Assembly: GCA_041394265.1 (NCBI GenBank)
Contig: JAWKIO010000005.1
Span: forward strand, 2,418,001 to 2,482,000
Length of the DNA stretch: 64,000 nt
Reading direction: 5' to 3'
Source of the DNA: Acidimicrobiales bacterium
GTDB lineage: Bacteria > Actinomycetota > Acidimicrobiia > Acidimicrobiales > SZUA-35
Below are positions 13,772 through 22,038 of this stretch, in pieces. Numbering within the stretch: the first letter of the stretch is position 1; every line of letters starts with the position of its first letter. Below the pieces are notes generated by a model, which was given only the letters and a program-made list of their open reading frames with translations, was not told the DNA's origin and searched no databases. The position numbers and the translations under genes are program-made.

Positions 13772-16066
13772 ATGGCCAAACGCAAGACCACACTGCTGCC
13801 CTCCGAGTCGCTGACGGGCAGCGCCTACACCGCAGCGCACGCCGACGCGGCTGACGACTTCTTCCGCCAGCTGATGGCCGAGGCCGCCACCGACCTGGAC
13901 GGCGTGGCGCTGATCGCCGTCGGGGGCTACGGGCGGGGCGAACTCTGGCCCTACAGCGATCTCGACGTCCTGCTCCTGCACTCCCCGTCGCGTTCGATCG
14001 ACGAGCTGGCTGACAAGCTGTGGTATCCGGTGTGGGACCTCGGTCTGAAGCTCGGGCATTCGGTGGGCACGGTCAAGCAAACCCTGGCGCTGGCCGCCGA
14101 CGAACTCGAGCGGGCGACGGCCTACCTCGACGTCCGTCTCATCGCCGGCGACGCCGAGCTCGTCGCCGGGTTCGAAGCCGGGCGCGACAAGTTGTGGCGC
14201 AAGCGCGGCAACGACCTCATGACCCGGCTGGCCGCAGCGGTCGAGCAGCGTCACTCGTCACAGGGCGACGTCGCGTTCCGCCTGGAGCCCGACCTCAAGG
14301 AGGGGCGCGGCGGCCTCCGCGATCTGCAGGCGCTCGCCTGGGCCGAACGAGCCGAGCCCGGCTTCGCCAGCGATCTCCTCGACCAGCTACGTCCCGACGC
14401 CGAGATCCTGTCGAGGGTCCGGGTCGAGCTCCATCGGGTACTTGGCCGTGCCGGGGACGTGCTCAGCCTCGAAGATCACGATGCCGTCGCCGAGCGAATG
14501 GGCATGGGCGATGGCGCCGACCTCATGCTGGAGGTTGCCCAGGCCGGTCGACGGATCGGCTGGCACAGCGACGAGGCGTGGTACCGCTGGGAGCATGCCC
14601 GATCCCGGCCGCGGCGAGGTCGGCCGCAAGCTGATGTCGAACCCGGGATCCAACTGGTCGACGGTCAGCTCGAATTCACCGACGATGCCGAGGTCGAGAC
14701 CGATCCGTTGGCGCTCCTCCGTATGGCTGCGGCGGCGGCAAAGACCAACACCCTCATCGGTCGCGAGTCGCTGCAGCGATTGGCCGACAGCGAGGCTCGG
14801 ATCCCCGAGCCGTGGCCCGCCGAAGCCCGCCAGCTGCTGGCCGCGATCTTCCTCGCCGGGCGCTCGGCGATCGACGTGGTCGAAGACCTCGAACAGTTCG
14901 AGCTGATGGTCCGACTGCTGCCCGAGTGGGCCCGGGTGTCGTGCAAGCCGCAGCGGAACGTGATGCACCTGTTCACCGTCGACCGGCACCTGTGCGAAGC
15001 CGCCGCGAACTCCGCCGCGTTGGCCGACACCGTCGTGCGGCCCGATCTGCTGGTCGTGGGAACGCTGCTGCACGACATCGGCAAGGGCTTTCCGGGCGAC
15101 CACACCGAAGTCGGTATGGGGCTGATCCAAACCATCGGCGAACGCATGGGGTATCCGCCCGAGGAGGTCGCCGTGCTGGTCGACCTCTGCCGGCTGCATC
15201 TGCTCCTGCCCGATGTCGCCGTACGGCGGGATCTGTCCGACCCGGGAACGATTCGTGCCGTTGCGGCAGCGGTCGACACGGTCGCTTTCCTCGACATGTT
15301 GGCCGCGTTGACCGAAGCCGATTCGATCGCCACCGGACCGTCGATGTGGGGTTCATGGAAGGCCGGTCTGCTACGTGATCTGGTCGCTCGCACCAAGCAC
15401 GTGTTGGGTGGCGGCCACGTCGAAGAAGTCGCCAGTGAGTTCCCGACCGCCGAAATGCTCGAGTGGATGGCGGCCGGCGAGCGGGTGATCGTCGGTCGCG
15501 GCTCGACCATGTCGGTCGTTGCTCCCGACTCGCATGGTCACTTCAGTCGTCTGGCCGGGGTGATGGCGATCTCGGGACTCGACGTGCTCGACGCATCGGC
15601 CTACTCGTCCGACGGCATGGCCGCCACCGAGTTCGTCGTGCAGTCCTCCACTGGCGCTGCCGTGGAGTGGGACCGGGTGATCGAGCTGGCGCACGCCGCA
15701 CTCGACCGGCGCCTCGCCCTGTCGGCGAGGATCGCACAGCGGGCCCGGTCCTATGCCCGCTTCCATCGTCGGCTGGCGGCGTCGCCACCGCGGCGATACG
15801 TCCACATCGACAACACGCTGTCCGACGCGGCCACCGTGGTCGACGTTCATACCCCCGACACGATCGGTGTGCTCTACAAGATCACGCAGGTGGTGGCCGA
15901 GCTGAACCTCGGGATCATGAGTGCCAAGGTCCACACGCTCGGTCCCGATGCGGTCGACAGCTTCTATCTGTGCGATGTTCACGGCAACAAGGTGACCGAC
16001 CCGTCGGTGCTCGGCGAGCTCGAGTTGGCGCTCACCGAGATCACCCGCGACAGCGACACCGCGTAG
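13772..16066 (+). CDS. glnD: [Protein-PII] uridylyltransferase/nucleotidyltransferase GlnD
   Basis: GlnD senses glutamine and modifies PII signal proteins (uridylylation, or adenylylation in actinobacteria). The 764-residue protein has the nucleotidyltransferase motif GGYGRGELWPYSDLDVLLL (about 49-67), the linker DLKEGRGGLRDLQ typical of GlnD, an HD hydrolase domain with LLHDIGKGFPGDHTEVG, and two C-terminal ACT domains. The second ACT (DVHTPDTIGVLYKITQVV) is clear and the first is divergent. Length is a little below the usual 800-890. Its PII protein and AmtB are not in the window. It lies close behind the S1-domain gene and probably shares its transcript. Confidence 0.93.
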   Translation: MAKRKTTLLPSESLTGSAYTAAHADAADDFFRQLMAEAATDLDGVALIAVGGYGRGELWPYSDLDVLLLHSPSRSIDELADKLWYPVWDLGLKLGHSVGTVKQTLALAADELERATAYLDVRLIAGDAELVAGFEAGRDKLWRKRGNDLMTRLAAAVEQRHSSQGDVAFRLEPDLKEGRGGLRDLQALAWAERAEPGFASDLLDQLRPDAEILSRVRVELHRVLGRAGDVLSLEDHDAVAERMGMGDGADLMLEVAQAGRRIGWHSDEAWYRWEHARSRPRRGRPQADVEPGIQLVDGQLEFTDDAEVETDPLALLRMAAAAAKTNTLIGRESLQRLADSEARIPEPWPAEARQLLAAIFLAGRSAIDVVEDLEQFELMVRLLPEWARVSCKPQRNVMHLFTVDRHLCEAAANSAALADTVVRPDLLVVGTLLHDIGKGFPGDHTEVGMGLIQTIGERMGYPPEEVAVLVDLCRLHLLLPDVAVRRDLSDPGTIRAVAAAVDTVAFLDMLAALTEADSIATGPSMWGSWKAGLLRDLVARTKHVLGGGHVEEVASEFPTAEMLEWMAAGERVIVGRGSTMSVVAPDSHGHFSRLAGVMAISGLDVLDASAYSSDGMAATEFVVQSSTGAAVEWDRVIELAHAALDRRLALSARIAQRARSYARFHRRLAASPPRRYVHIDNTLSDAATVVDVHTPDTIGVLYKITQVVAELNLGIMSAKVHTLGPDAVDSFYLCDVHGNKVTDPSVLGELELALTEITRDSDTA

Positions 16067-16105
16067 GCGTCACCGTCGTCACCCGTCCCATCGAAGGAGC
16101 GAGTC

Positions 16106-16789
16106 ATGACCGACCGAACCGTGAACTCCCAGGAGCTGTTGCGTTGGGCCGAGTCGCTCGCCGGTATTGCCCGCACCGGCCTCGGGTTCACCGAGAACCA
16201 ATACGAACGGGAACGATTCGAAGAGGTCCTGGCGGTGGCGTCCGACATCCGGTCCCACGTCGACGGCGAGGATGCCGCCCGCTTCCATGGTGAATGGTTG
16301 AAGGTGGTCGGTTCCGGGATCGCCGGCTACGTGACGCCCAAGGTGGCCATCGGTGCGGTCGTCGGCGACGACCAGGGCCGCATCCTGCTCATCCAACGGT
16401 CCGACTCGGGGATCTGGCTCTACCCCACCGGGTGGGCCGACGTCGGCTATTCGCCGTCCGAGGTCGCGGTCAAGGAGGTGCAGGAGGAGACCGGCATCCA
16501 GTGCGATGTAATCCGCCCGATCGGGATCTACGACGGGCTCCGGCTCGGCTTCAGCCGGATCCCGCTCTACACGATCGTGTTCCTGTGCCGGGCCACCGGA
16601 GGCGAGCTACGGCACCACCCGCAGGAGTGCCTCGATGTGGGCTGGTTCAGTGAGCACGAGTTGCCGCAGCCCATCGCAAACTTCGACAAGTGGGGTGCGC
16701 GTGCCTTCGCGTCGATCCGAGGCGAGTCGGGCGACACCGACTTCGACCTCCCTCGCCAACCCGTCTGGCGCGGATCGCACGGTCACTGA
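16106..16789 (+). CDS. NUDIX hydrolase with N-terminal helical domain
   Basis: A 227-residue protein with the helical NUDIX_N-type domain at about 8-65 (LLRWAESLAGIARTGLGFTENQYERERFEEV) followed by a NUDIX fold. The NUDIX box GX5EX7REUXEEXGU appears as GWADVG-Y-SPSEVAV-KEVQEETGI: the glycine, EE and final glycine are kept, but the first Glu is Tyr and the Arg is Lys. Enzymes with this architecture hydrolyse nucleoside diphosphate derivatives such as ADP-ribose or CDP-choline; the substrate here is unknown. It has a GAAGGAG site, 39 bases after glnD, and probably belongs to the same transcript. Confidence 0.87.
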   Translation: MTDRTVNSQELLRWAESLAGIARTGLGFTENQYERERFEEVLAVASDIRSHVDGEDAARFHGEWLKVVGSGIAGYVTPKVAIGAVVGDDQGRILLIQRSDSGIWLYPTGWADVGYSPSEVAVKEVQEETGIQCDVIRPIGIYDGLRLGFSRIPLYTIVFLCRATGGELRHHPQECLDVGWFSEHELPQPIANFDKWGARAFASIRGESGDTDFDLPRQPVWRGSHGH

Positions 16790-16816
16790 CCCGGGTCCAC
16801 CACGGTCGGCGGCAGC

Positions 16817-17455
16817 TCAGCTCGAATGGCCGCCGGCGAGGGCGGTGAAGGCACCCAGTCCGAGATAGGTGCCTCCGGCGACGAGATCTTTACGACGTTG
16901 GAGCCGTGGTGAGCGGCGGAGCCTGCCGCCGACCCATCCACCGGCGAGGGCATAGGCGCCGTCGGAGACCAGCCCGAGCACGATGAAGACGGCGCCGAGC
17001 GTGGCGATGTCGAGCACCGGGTGTGCGGTTTCGGGATCGATGAACTGTGGGACGAACGACAGGAAGAAGATCGCCGTCTTCGGGTTCAGGACGTTGAGCA
17101 CCACAGCATCGACGAACACCCGACGAAGTCGGCGAGGTGCGACCGACACGTCCGTCTCGACCTTGCCTCGCTGGTACGAGCGAATCGACTGCAGCCCCAA
17201 CCAGATCAGGTAGGCCGCACCCACCAACTTGACGACGGTGAAGGCCGTGGCCGAGGCCGCCAGGATGGCCGACAATCCGATCATTGCGGCAACGATGTGT
17301 ACGACCGTGCCGAGATGGATGCCGGCGACCGAGACGAGCCCGGCCTTGCGGCCTTGGGCGGCGCTGCGGGTGACGATGTACATCACGGCCGGGCCCGGGA
17401 TCACCAGGAGGAGCAGAGCGGCGGCGGCGAAGGCGAGGAGGGTCGTGGTCGACAT
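16817..17455 (-). CDS. LysE/RhtB family exporter
   Basis: A 212-residue inner-membrane protein with about six hydrophobic helices and the LysE signature region LLVIPGPAVMYIVTRSAAQGRKAG at the N-terminus plus NVLNPKTAIFFLSFVPQFI in the middle. Members export amino acids such as lysine, threonine or homoserine lactone; the substrate cannot be read from sequence. It converges with the NUDIX gene (27 bases apart). The ATG follows a minus-strand TACGGT by seven bases, the leaderless pattern. No adjacent LysR-type regulator is present. Confidence 0.9.
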   Translation of the reverse strand: MSTTTLLAFAAAALLLLVIPGPAVMYIVTRSAAQGRKAGLVSVAGIHLGTVVHIVAAMIGLSAILAASATAFTVVKLVGAAYLIWLGLQSIRSYQRGKVETDVSVAPRRLRRVFVDAVVLNVLNPKTAIFFLSFVPQFIDPETAHPVLDIATLGAVFIVLGLVSDGAYALAGGWVGGRLRRSPRLQRRKDLVAGGTYLGLGAFTALAGGHSS

Positions 17456-17462
17456 CGCGGCG

Positions 17463-17468
17463 ACCGTA
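17463..17468 (-). promoter_or_regulatory. -10 box of a leaderless promoter for the LysE-type exporter
   Basis: Minus-strand TACGGT is followed by 7 bases and the ATG at 17455, within the 44-base gap after the PAC2 gene. Confidence 0.5.
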
Positions 17469-17499
17469 GTCGTGACCGGGCGACGAGCGAGGCGATTTC

Positions 17500-18339
17500 C
17501 TACTGGTCTCGCAGGAAGTTCTCGAGCTCCTCGATGAGCTCGGCCGAGGACTCCGGCCGCATCGATGCGTCGTATGCCGCCTCGAGGCTCGACACGTAGG
17601 CCTTGGTGTCGTCGTCGTCCTCGACCAGCGCCGTGATCTGCGCCTCGTATTCGGCGGCGGCTTCAACGAGATCACCGCCCAGGATCGGGAGTCCCAGCAC
17701 GCTGCCGAGCCGGTCGACCAGGGCCAGGGCCGCCTTGGGTGAGTTGGCGTGGGGCACGTAGCTCGGGATCGACCCCCACAGCGAGAGGGTGTCGATACCC
17801 CGTTCGTGCAGCAGGTTGGTGAGCACCCCGATGATGCCGGTGGGGCCTTCGTAGGACGAGGGTTCCAGGTCGAGTCGCTCGGCGAGGGCGACGTCTTGGG
17901 CGGACCCGAACACCGTGGTGGGGCGGGAGTGGGCGACGTCGGCGATCAGCGCGCCGAGCGAGACGACCATCGAGACGCCGAGCTGTTCGGCGACCTCGAC
18001 GACGGCGTTCGCGAACGTCTTCCATCGCAGGTGCGGTTCGATGCCGGCGAGCACGACGAGGTCTCGGTCGCTGTCGGCGAGGACGGCGGCGGTGAACTCG
18101 GGCGCCGGCCATTCGATGGTGCGCTTGGTGTCGTCGAGCACCACGAGCGGGCGAGTCGTGGAGAAGTCGTAGAACTCCTCGGGGTTGATGCGAGCCACGG
18201 GTTCGGCGTCGAAGAGGGACACCAGGTGCTCGGCGGCCGACGACGCGGCATCGCCGGCATCGTTCCAACCCTCGAAGGCGAGCACGAGTGTGGGACGGCG
18301 GAGTTCGGGAAGTGGCTCGATCCACTGGATGTGGTTCAC
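17500..18339 (-). CDS. PAC2 family (proteasome assembly chaperone-like) protein
   Basis: A 279-residue PAC2-domain protein. The N-terminus PTLVLAFEGWNDAGDAAS is the family signature, followed by conserved FYDFSTTRP, GTH-like DVAHSRPTTV, GPTGIIGVL and SLWGSIPSYV. A C-terminal acidic helical tail (VEDDDDTKAYVSSLEAAYDA) is typical of actinobacterial members. Eukaryotic and archaeal relatives assemble proteasomes; the actinobacterial role is not settled, and no proteasome genes are in the window. I start at GTG 18339 because a TACGGT box ends six bases before it and the sequence upstream of it is not family-like. Confidence 0.88.
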   Translation of the reverse strand: MNHIQWIEPLPELRRPTLVLAFEGWNDAGDAASSAAEHLVSLFDAEPVARINPEEFYDFSTTRPLVVLDDTKRTIEWPAPEFTAAVLADSDRDLVVLAGIEPHLRWKTFANAVVEVAEQLGVSMVVSLGALIADVAHSRPTTVFGSAQDVALAERLDLEPSSYEGPTGIIGVLTNLLHERGIDTLSLWGSIPSYVPHANSPKAALALVDRLGSVLGLPILGGDLVEAAAEYEAQITALVEDDDDTKAYVSSLEAAYDASMRPESSAELIEELENFLRDQ

Positions 18340-18345
18340 CCCTCC

Positions 18346-18351
18346 ACCGTA
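18346..18351 (-). promoter_or_regulatory. -10 box of a leaderless promoter for the PAC2 gene
   Basis: Minus-strand TACGGT is followed by 6 bases and the GTG at 18339; the purine-rich interval GGAGGG lies too close to the GTG to serve as a normal ribosome-binding site. Confidence 0.5.
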
Positions 18352-18484
18352 TCGGGCTGACGCAGGGGCGTGAGTGCACACGGTGCGTGGCAGGCGACGG
18401 CTGCAGGCAGGGCTGGAGGTGGGCGAAACCTCCCGGTGGGGGATCGCCGGGAAGTTCATCCCTCGCCGTGCGGGATCAGGTCGC

Positions 18485-18490
18485 CATACT
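18485..18490 (+). promoter_or_regulatory. -10 box of a leaderless promoter for the GNAT gene
   Basis: CATACT ends 6 bases before the GTG at 18497. Confidence 0.4.
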
Positions 18491-18496
18491 GGTCGA

Positions 18497-18931
18497 GTGA
18501 AGATCGTTGAAGTCACCGAAGTCACCGATGACGTCGTCGCCGCGTTCGAACGGCTCGTCCCCCAGTTGTCGAAGTCGAACCCGCCCCCCACCCGGGCCGA
18601 ACTCGAGGATCTGGTTGGCTCCGAGGCGTCGCACCTGTTGCTCGCCGAAGAGGACGGTGTCGTCTACGGCTGCCTCACCCTCGTGTTGTTCCGCATCCCC
18701 ACGGGCATCCGCGCCTGGATCGAGGACGTGATCGTCGATACCGAGGCCCGTGGCAAGGGTGTCGGGCGGCTGTTGAGCGAGCACGCCATCGAGATGTCGA
18801 AGGAAGCGGGCGCCGTCACGGTCGACCTCACCTCGCGTCCCTCGCGTGAGGCCGCCAATCGGTTGTACGCCCGCATCGGGTTCGAGCAGCGCAACACCAA
18901 CGTCTATCGCTACGACCTGGGCGGCGACTGA
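18497..18931 (+). CDS. GNAT family N-acetyltransferase
   Basis: A 144-residue acetyl-CoA-dependent acetyltransferase fold. The acetyl-CoA loop is seen as VDTEARGKGVGRLL (R/Q-x-x-G-x-G/A pattern), preceded by the strand WIEDVIVD and followed by ANRLYARIGFEQR, the classic C-terminal motif. Substrate unknown. GTG 18497 is chosen because of the CATACT box six bases upstream and because the conserved fold starts right after it. It is divergent from the PAC2 gene and converges on the SOS-type small gene with 7 bases between. Confidence 0.88.
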   Translation: MKIVEVTEVTDDVVAAFERLVPQLSKSNPPPTRAELEDLVGSEASHLLLAEEDGVVYGCLTLVLFRIPTGIRAWIEDVIVDTEARGKGVGRLLSEHAIEMSKEAGAVTVDLTSRPSREAANRLYARIGFEQRNTNVYRYDLGGD

Positions 18932-18938
18932 GCCGGCA

Positions 18939-19124
18939 TCATCGGTGACGGTTGGCTCGTAGCCCCTCGACCAGGGTCGAGAGGGCCTCGAGCGCCTGTT
19001 CACGCCGCATTGCCCATGCACCGGGAGGGAGCATGGCGATCGAGCGGCGAATCAGCTCCCAATCCTCGGCGGTCGCTGGACCAGATCGAGGAGGTGGAGA
19101 CACGGGTCCGTTGGTAGGGTGCAT
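18939..19124 (-). CDS. LexA-controlled 61-residue protein
   Basis: A small soluble protein: Pro-rich first 16 residues, then two probable helices (EDWELIRRSIAML and MRREQALEALSTLVEGLRAN) and a basic end (NRHR). It has no membrane helix, metal motif or recognisable family. The ATG at 19124 is exactly six bases downstream of a TACTCT -10 box, and a perfect 16-bp LexA palindrome directly abuts that box, so it should be a leaderless, DNA-damage-induced gene. It is not one of the known SOS division inhibitors I can recall (those have a membrane helix). The longer frame starting upstream at 19169 would read through the promoter and is not preferred. Confidence 0.72.
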   Translation of the reverse strand: MHPTNGPVSPPPRSGPATAEDWELIRRSIAMLPPGAWAMRREQALEALSTLVEGLRANRHR

Positions 19125-19130
19125 CCGCTC

Positions 19131-19136
19131 AGAGTA
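19131..19136 (-). promoter_or_regulatory. -10 box of the SOS-type leaderless promoter
   Basis: Minus-strand TACTCT is followed by 6 bases and the ATG at 19124. The LexA box touches its upstream edge. Confidence 0.6.
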
Positions 19137-19152
19137 TCGAACACATGTTCGA
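19137..19152. promoter_or_regulatory. LexA operator (SOS box)
   Basis: TCGAACACATGTTCGA fits the actinobacterial LexA consensus TCGAAC-N4-GTTCGA in all 12 defined positions, and the whole 16 bp is palindromic apart from the two central base pairs. It covers about -13 to -28 relative to the predicted start of transcription, between the -35 and -10 positions, so bound LexA would block the polymerase. Confidence 0.88.
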
Positions 19153-19202
19153 TCGCGCCACCGACGCAACGCGACCAGCTGTGGTGACTCGTCGTTGCCG
19201 GC

Positions 19203-20501
19203 TCAGCCCTCGGCGTCGGCCGGGGCCGGCGCAATCCGGCTGATTCGTCCGCCGGACTCCACCACGAACACGCGACCCAGGGTGTCCTGGCCGAACGACA
19301 CGAGTTCACCACCGGCGGCGGTCACCTGGAGCGGCCGTACCAGCACGGCGCCGTCGACCATCGCGAGTCCGAAGATCTCGCCGGTGCAGTAGTCGCCGAA
19401 GATGTAGACGCCGTCGAACTGTGGCATGAGTTCGGCCCGGCTGACATGGCCGCCGGTGACCGAGCAGCGGCCGCCGTCGTGGCCGTAGACGTAGATCGGT
19501 GCCGTGTGGTTCGCCGGGGTTTGGCCACCCTCGTACGGCTGATTTCCCTCGACCAGATTCCACCCGAGGTTGGCGCCACGGCCGCCGCCATCGGACTGGG
19601 CGAGCTTGTCGATCTCTTCGATGGCGTTCTGGCCGACATCGCCGATCCAGAGGTCGCCGGTCAGCTGGTCGAACGAGAGCCGCCAGGGGTTGCGCGCTCC
19701 GTACGTCCACACCTCGGGGGCGCCGTCGACCCCGTCGGCGAACGGATTGCTGACCGGCACGGCGTACGTGCTGGTCTCGCTGCTCACCGGGTCGATGCGA
19801 AGTAGCGAACCGAGGAGGTCTCGCGGATCCTGGCCGGTCTGCTCGGGATCGCCGGCGCCGCCGCCGTCGCCCAGCCCGATGTAGAGGAATCCGTCGGGGC
19901 CGACGGCGAGGCCGCCGCCGTTGTGGTTCGGCGCCGGCTGAGGCACCCGGATCAGCTCGATGCGGTCGTCGTAGCTGGCTCGATCGGACCGGTCGACCTC
20001 GTACTTGTCGACGACGACGTCGCCGTTGAGGTCGGTGTAGTACACGAACATGTCGCGCCCGTCGGACGAGAACGTGACGTTGAGGAGGCCCTGTTCGCTC
20101 TCGAGCGAGACCAGTCCGGTGAGGTCGAGCATGGGGCGCGACGACAGCCTGATGCGTTCGATCGCCTTCTCGGGGGAGATCGTGCGTTCCAGGACGTGGA
20201 TGACCCCGTCACGGTTCGCGACGTAGAGGTTCAGCGTGCCCGAGCGGCCGGTGATCGAGATCGGGTTGGCGATCTCGGCGATCGGCTCGAGGGTGAGCGC
20301 CATGTCGGCCCAGGCGGCGCCCTCGCTCTCATCGGCCAACGGCGGCGTGGCCAGCGTGGCGTCGGCCGCGGGATCGTCGGTGGTTGCCACGGTCTCGCTG
20401 TCGCTCGACGGCAGGCTCGAGGTCGGCGCAGTCGCCACTTCGGGGAAGCCGCAGGCGGCGGTGAGCAGTGCGAGGAAGAGGAGGTACGGGGATCGCCGCA
20501 T
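19203..20501 (-). CDS. PQQ-dependent sugar dehydrogenase-like lipoprotein
   Basis: A 432-residue exported protein with lipobox LTAAC at the end of its signal peptide, a Ser/Thr/Asp-rich linker to about residue 70, then a six-bladed beta-propeller of the soluble aldose sugar dehydrogenase (YliI/GdhB) type. Family marks include EQGLLNVTFSSDG, NHNGGGLAVGPDGFLYIGLGDGG (with the catalytic-type histidine), GARNPWRLSFD, DVGQNAIEEID and GDYCTGEI. It would oxidise sugars outside the membrane with PQQ. No PQQ synthesis genes are in the window, so the cofactor may be imported or absent. ATG 20501 starts the signal peptide. Confidence 0.88.
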   Translation of the reverse strand: MRRSPYLLFLALLTAACGFPEVATAPTSSLPSSDSETVATTDDPAADATLATPPLADESEGAAWADMALTLEPIAEIANPISITGRSGTLNLYVANRDGVIHVLERTISPEKAIERIRLSSRPMLDLTGLVSLESEQGLLNVTFSSDGRDMFVYYTDLNGDVVVDKYEVDRSDRASYDDRIELIRVPQPAPNHNGGGLAVGPDGFLYIGLGDGGGAGDPEQTGQDPRDLLGSLLRIDPVSSETSTYAVPVSNPFADGVDGAPEVWTYGARNPWRLSFDQLTGDLWIGDVGQNAIEEIDKLAQSDGGGRGANLGWNLVEGNQPYEGGQTPANHTAPIYVYGHDGGRCSVTGGHVSRAELMPQFDGVYIFGDYCTGEIFGLAMVDGAVLVRPLQVTAAGGELVSFGQDTLGRVFVVESGGRISRIAPAPADAEG

Positions 20502-20626
20502 GAGAAAAGTGAGGTCGCCTTGGCTGTCGGGAAGCGGTCGCAGGACTACTGGAGTTGTCGCCGCGCTCGTGGTCGCGATGACATGCCGCACTCGCCATTG
20601 TGGCCGGTCGCCGCCGGTGAGTGGGG

Positions 20627-21490
20627 TCAGCTGGTGAGCTTTCTGACCAGACCCTCCTGGACGACCGACACAACCAGCACGCCATCTTGGAAGATCGACC
20701 CGCGCGCCAGGCCACGAGCACCCGACGCCGACGGTGTGTCCTGGGCGTAGAGGAACCAACGATCGGCCCGGAACGGGCGATGGAACCACATGGCGTGGTC
20801 GAGGCTGGCCATCATCACGTCGCCGTCGAGCACCGAGACGCCGTGGGGGCGGGCGACGGTATCGAGCAGGCTCATGTCGGAGGCATAGGTGATGACGCAC
20901 TGATGCACGACCGGGTCGTCAGGCAGTTGGCCGTCGGCCCGCATCCAGACGTACTGCTGGGGGTCGAGCCTCGCCCGCGACCGGTTCAGACCGTCCGGGC
21001 CGACATAGCGGGTATCGATCGGGCGAGGACGGCTGTACCAGTCGCCGAGCAACTCGGCCTGGTCGGCGTTTCTGGTCTGGAAATCGGGAAGCGACTCGGG
21101 ATCCGGCAGGCCCTGCGGCGCCTCGATCTGATGCTCGAACCCTTCCTCGGCGGTGTGGAACGAGGCCGACAGATGAAAAATGGCCTGGCCGTGCTGGATC
21201 GCGACGACGCGCCGAGTGGCGAACGATCGGCCGTCGCGGATGCGCTCGACCTCGTAGAGGATCGGGATCGTCGGGTCGCCCGGGCGGAGGAAGTAGGCGT
21301 GGAGCGAATGTACGGCGCCGTATTCGACGGTGCGGGTGGCCGCCACCAGCGCCTGGCCGGCGACCTGGCCGCCGAAGACTCGCTGGCGTTGCTCGTCGGG
21401 GCTCTGCCCCCGGAAGATGTTCTGCTCGATCGGCTCGAGATCGAGCAGGCTGATGAGATCGTCGACCGGTCCTTGCGTCACGCCAACCAT
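20627..21490 (-). CDS. tesB: Acyl-CoA thioesterase II
   Basis: A 287-residue double hot-dog thioesterase, the same length as E. coli TesB (286), hydrolysing acyl-CoA to free fatty acid and CoA. Family segments include RVFGGQVAGQALVAA near the N-terminus, VHSLHAYFLRPGD, and the C-terminal domain with ASLDHAMWFHRPF, containing the conserved Asp-His pair, plus ARGSIFQDG. It is flanked by the sugar dehydrogenase gene and the divergent gtrA-like gene. The ATG at 21490 has no clear ribosome-binding site or -10 box; the GTG four codons later is an alternative start. Confidence 0.93.
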   Translation of the reverse strand: MVGVTQGPVDDLISLLDLEPIEQNIFRGQSPDEQRQRVFGGQVAGQALVAATRTVEYGAVHSLHAYFLRPGDPTIPILYEVERIRDGRSFATRRVVAIQHGQAIFHLSASFHTAEEGFEHQIEAPQGLPDPESLPDFQTRNADQAELLGDWYSRPRPIDTRYVGPDGLNRSRARLDPQQYVWMRADGQLPDDPVVHQCVITYASDMSLLDTVARPHGVSVLDGDVMMASLDHAMWFHRPFRADRWFLYAQDTPSASGARGLARGSIFQDGVLVVSVVQEGLVRKLTS

Positions 21491-21543
21491 TGTGGAGCGC
21501 CGGCAGCGCGATGTGGTGCTCCTGTGGTGAACGATTGCCCAGG

Positions 21544-21549
21544 TAGTCT
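21544..21549 (+). promoter_or_regulatory. -10 box of a leaderless promoter for the gtrA-like gene
   Basis: TAGTCT ends 6 bases before the GTG at 21556. Confidence 0.5.
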
Positions 21550-21555
21550 CGTGGC

Positions 21556-22038
21556 GTGACCCCCGATGCGTCTCCCTCCGTCTCGACGCTGGCGTCGGTC
21601 AAGGATCGGGTCACACCGCACTCCCTGCGGGCCGGACGGTTCCTCCTCGTCACGGTGATCAACAACATCAACCATCAGGGCTTGCTGTACACCGCCAACT
21701 CGATCTGGGGATGGTCAGGCGGCAAGGCCAATCTCTTCGCCGGCTTCCTCGCCGCCATTCCGGCCTACCTCCTCAGTCGTGCGTGGGTGTGGGGTGTGCG
21801 CGGTCGTCGCCATGACCTGCGGCGCGAGGTGCTCCCGTTTCTCGGCATCGCCGGGGTCGGGCTCGCCGTCTCCACGGTCTTCGCCGAGGTCGCCGATCGA
21901 TGGTTCGGTAGCGGCTTGATGGTGAACCTCGCCACCCTGATCGCCTACTTCCTGGTGTGGGTGGCGAAGTACCTGCTGCTCGACCGTCTCTTCGTCGCCG
22001 ACCCCGTGCTCCCGATCGACCAGGGCACCTCGACGTGA
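21556..22038 (+). CDS. GtrA family membrane protein
   Basis: A 160-residue protein with four hydrophobic helices, one near 28-50 and three between about 55 and 145, and a charged loop (RGRRHDLRREVLPF) between helices two and three, typical of GtrA. Such proteins help move or anchor polyprenyl-linked sugars across the membrane in wall-polymer glycosylation. GTG 21556 is chosen for the leaderless -10 box. Its stop overlaps the next gene's start (GTGA), so the methyltransferase is translated from the same transcript. Confidence 0.85.
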   Translation: MTPDASPSVSTLASVKDRVTPHSLRAGRFLLVTVINNINHQGLLYTANSIWGWSGGKANLFAGFLAAIPAYLLSRAWVWGVRGRRHDLRREVLPFLGIAGVGLAVSTVFAEVADRWFGSGLMVNLATLIAYFLVWVAKYLLLDRLFVADPVLPIDQGTST

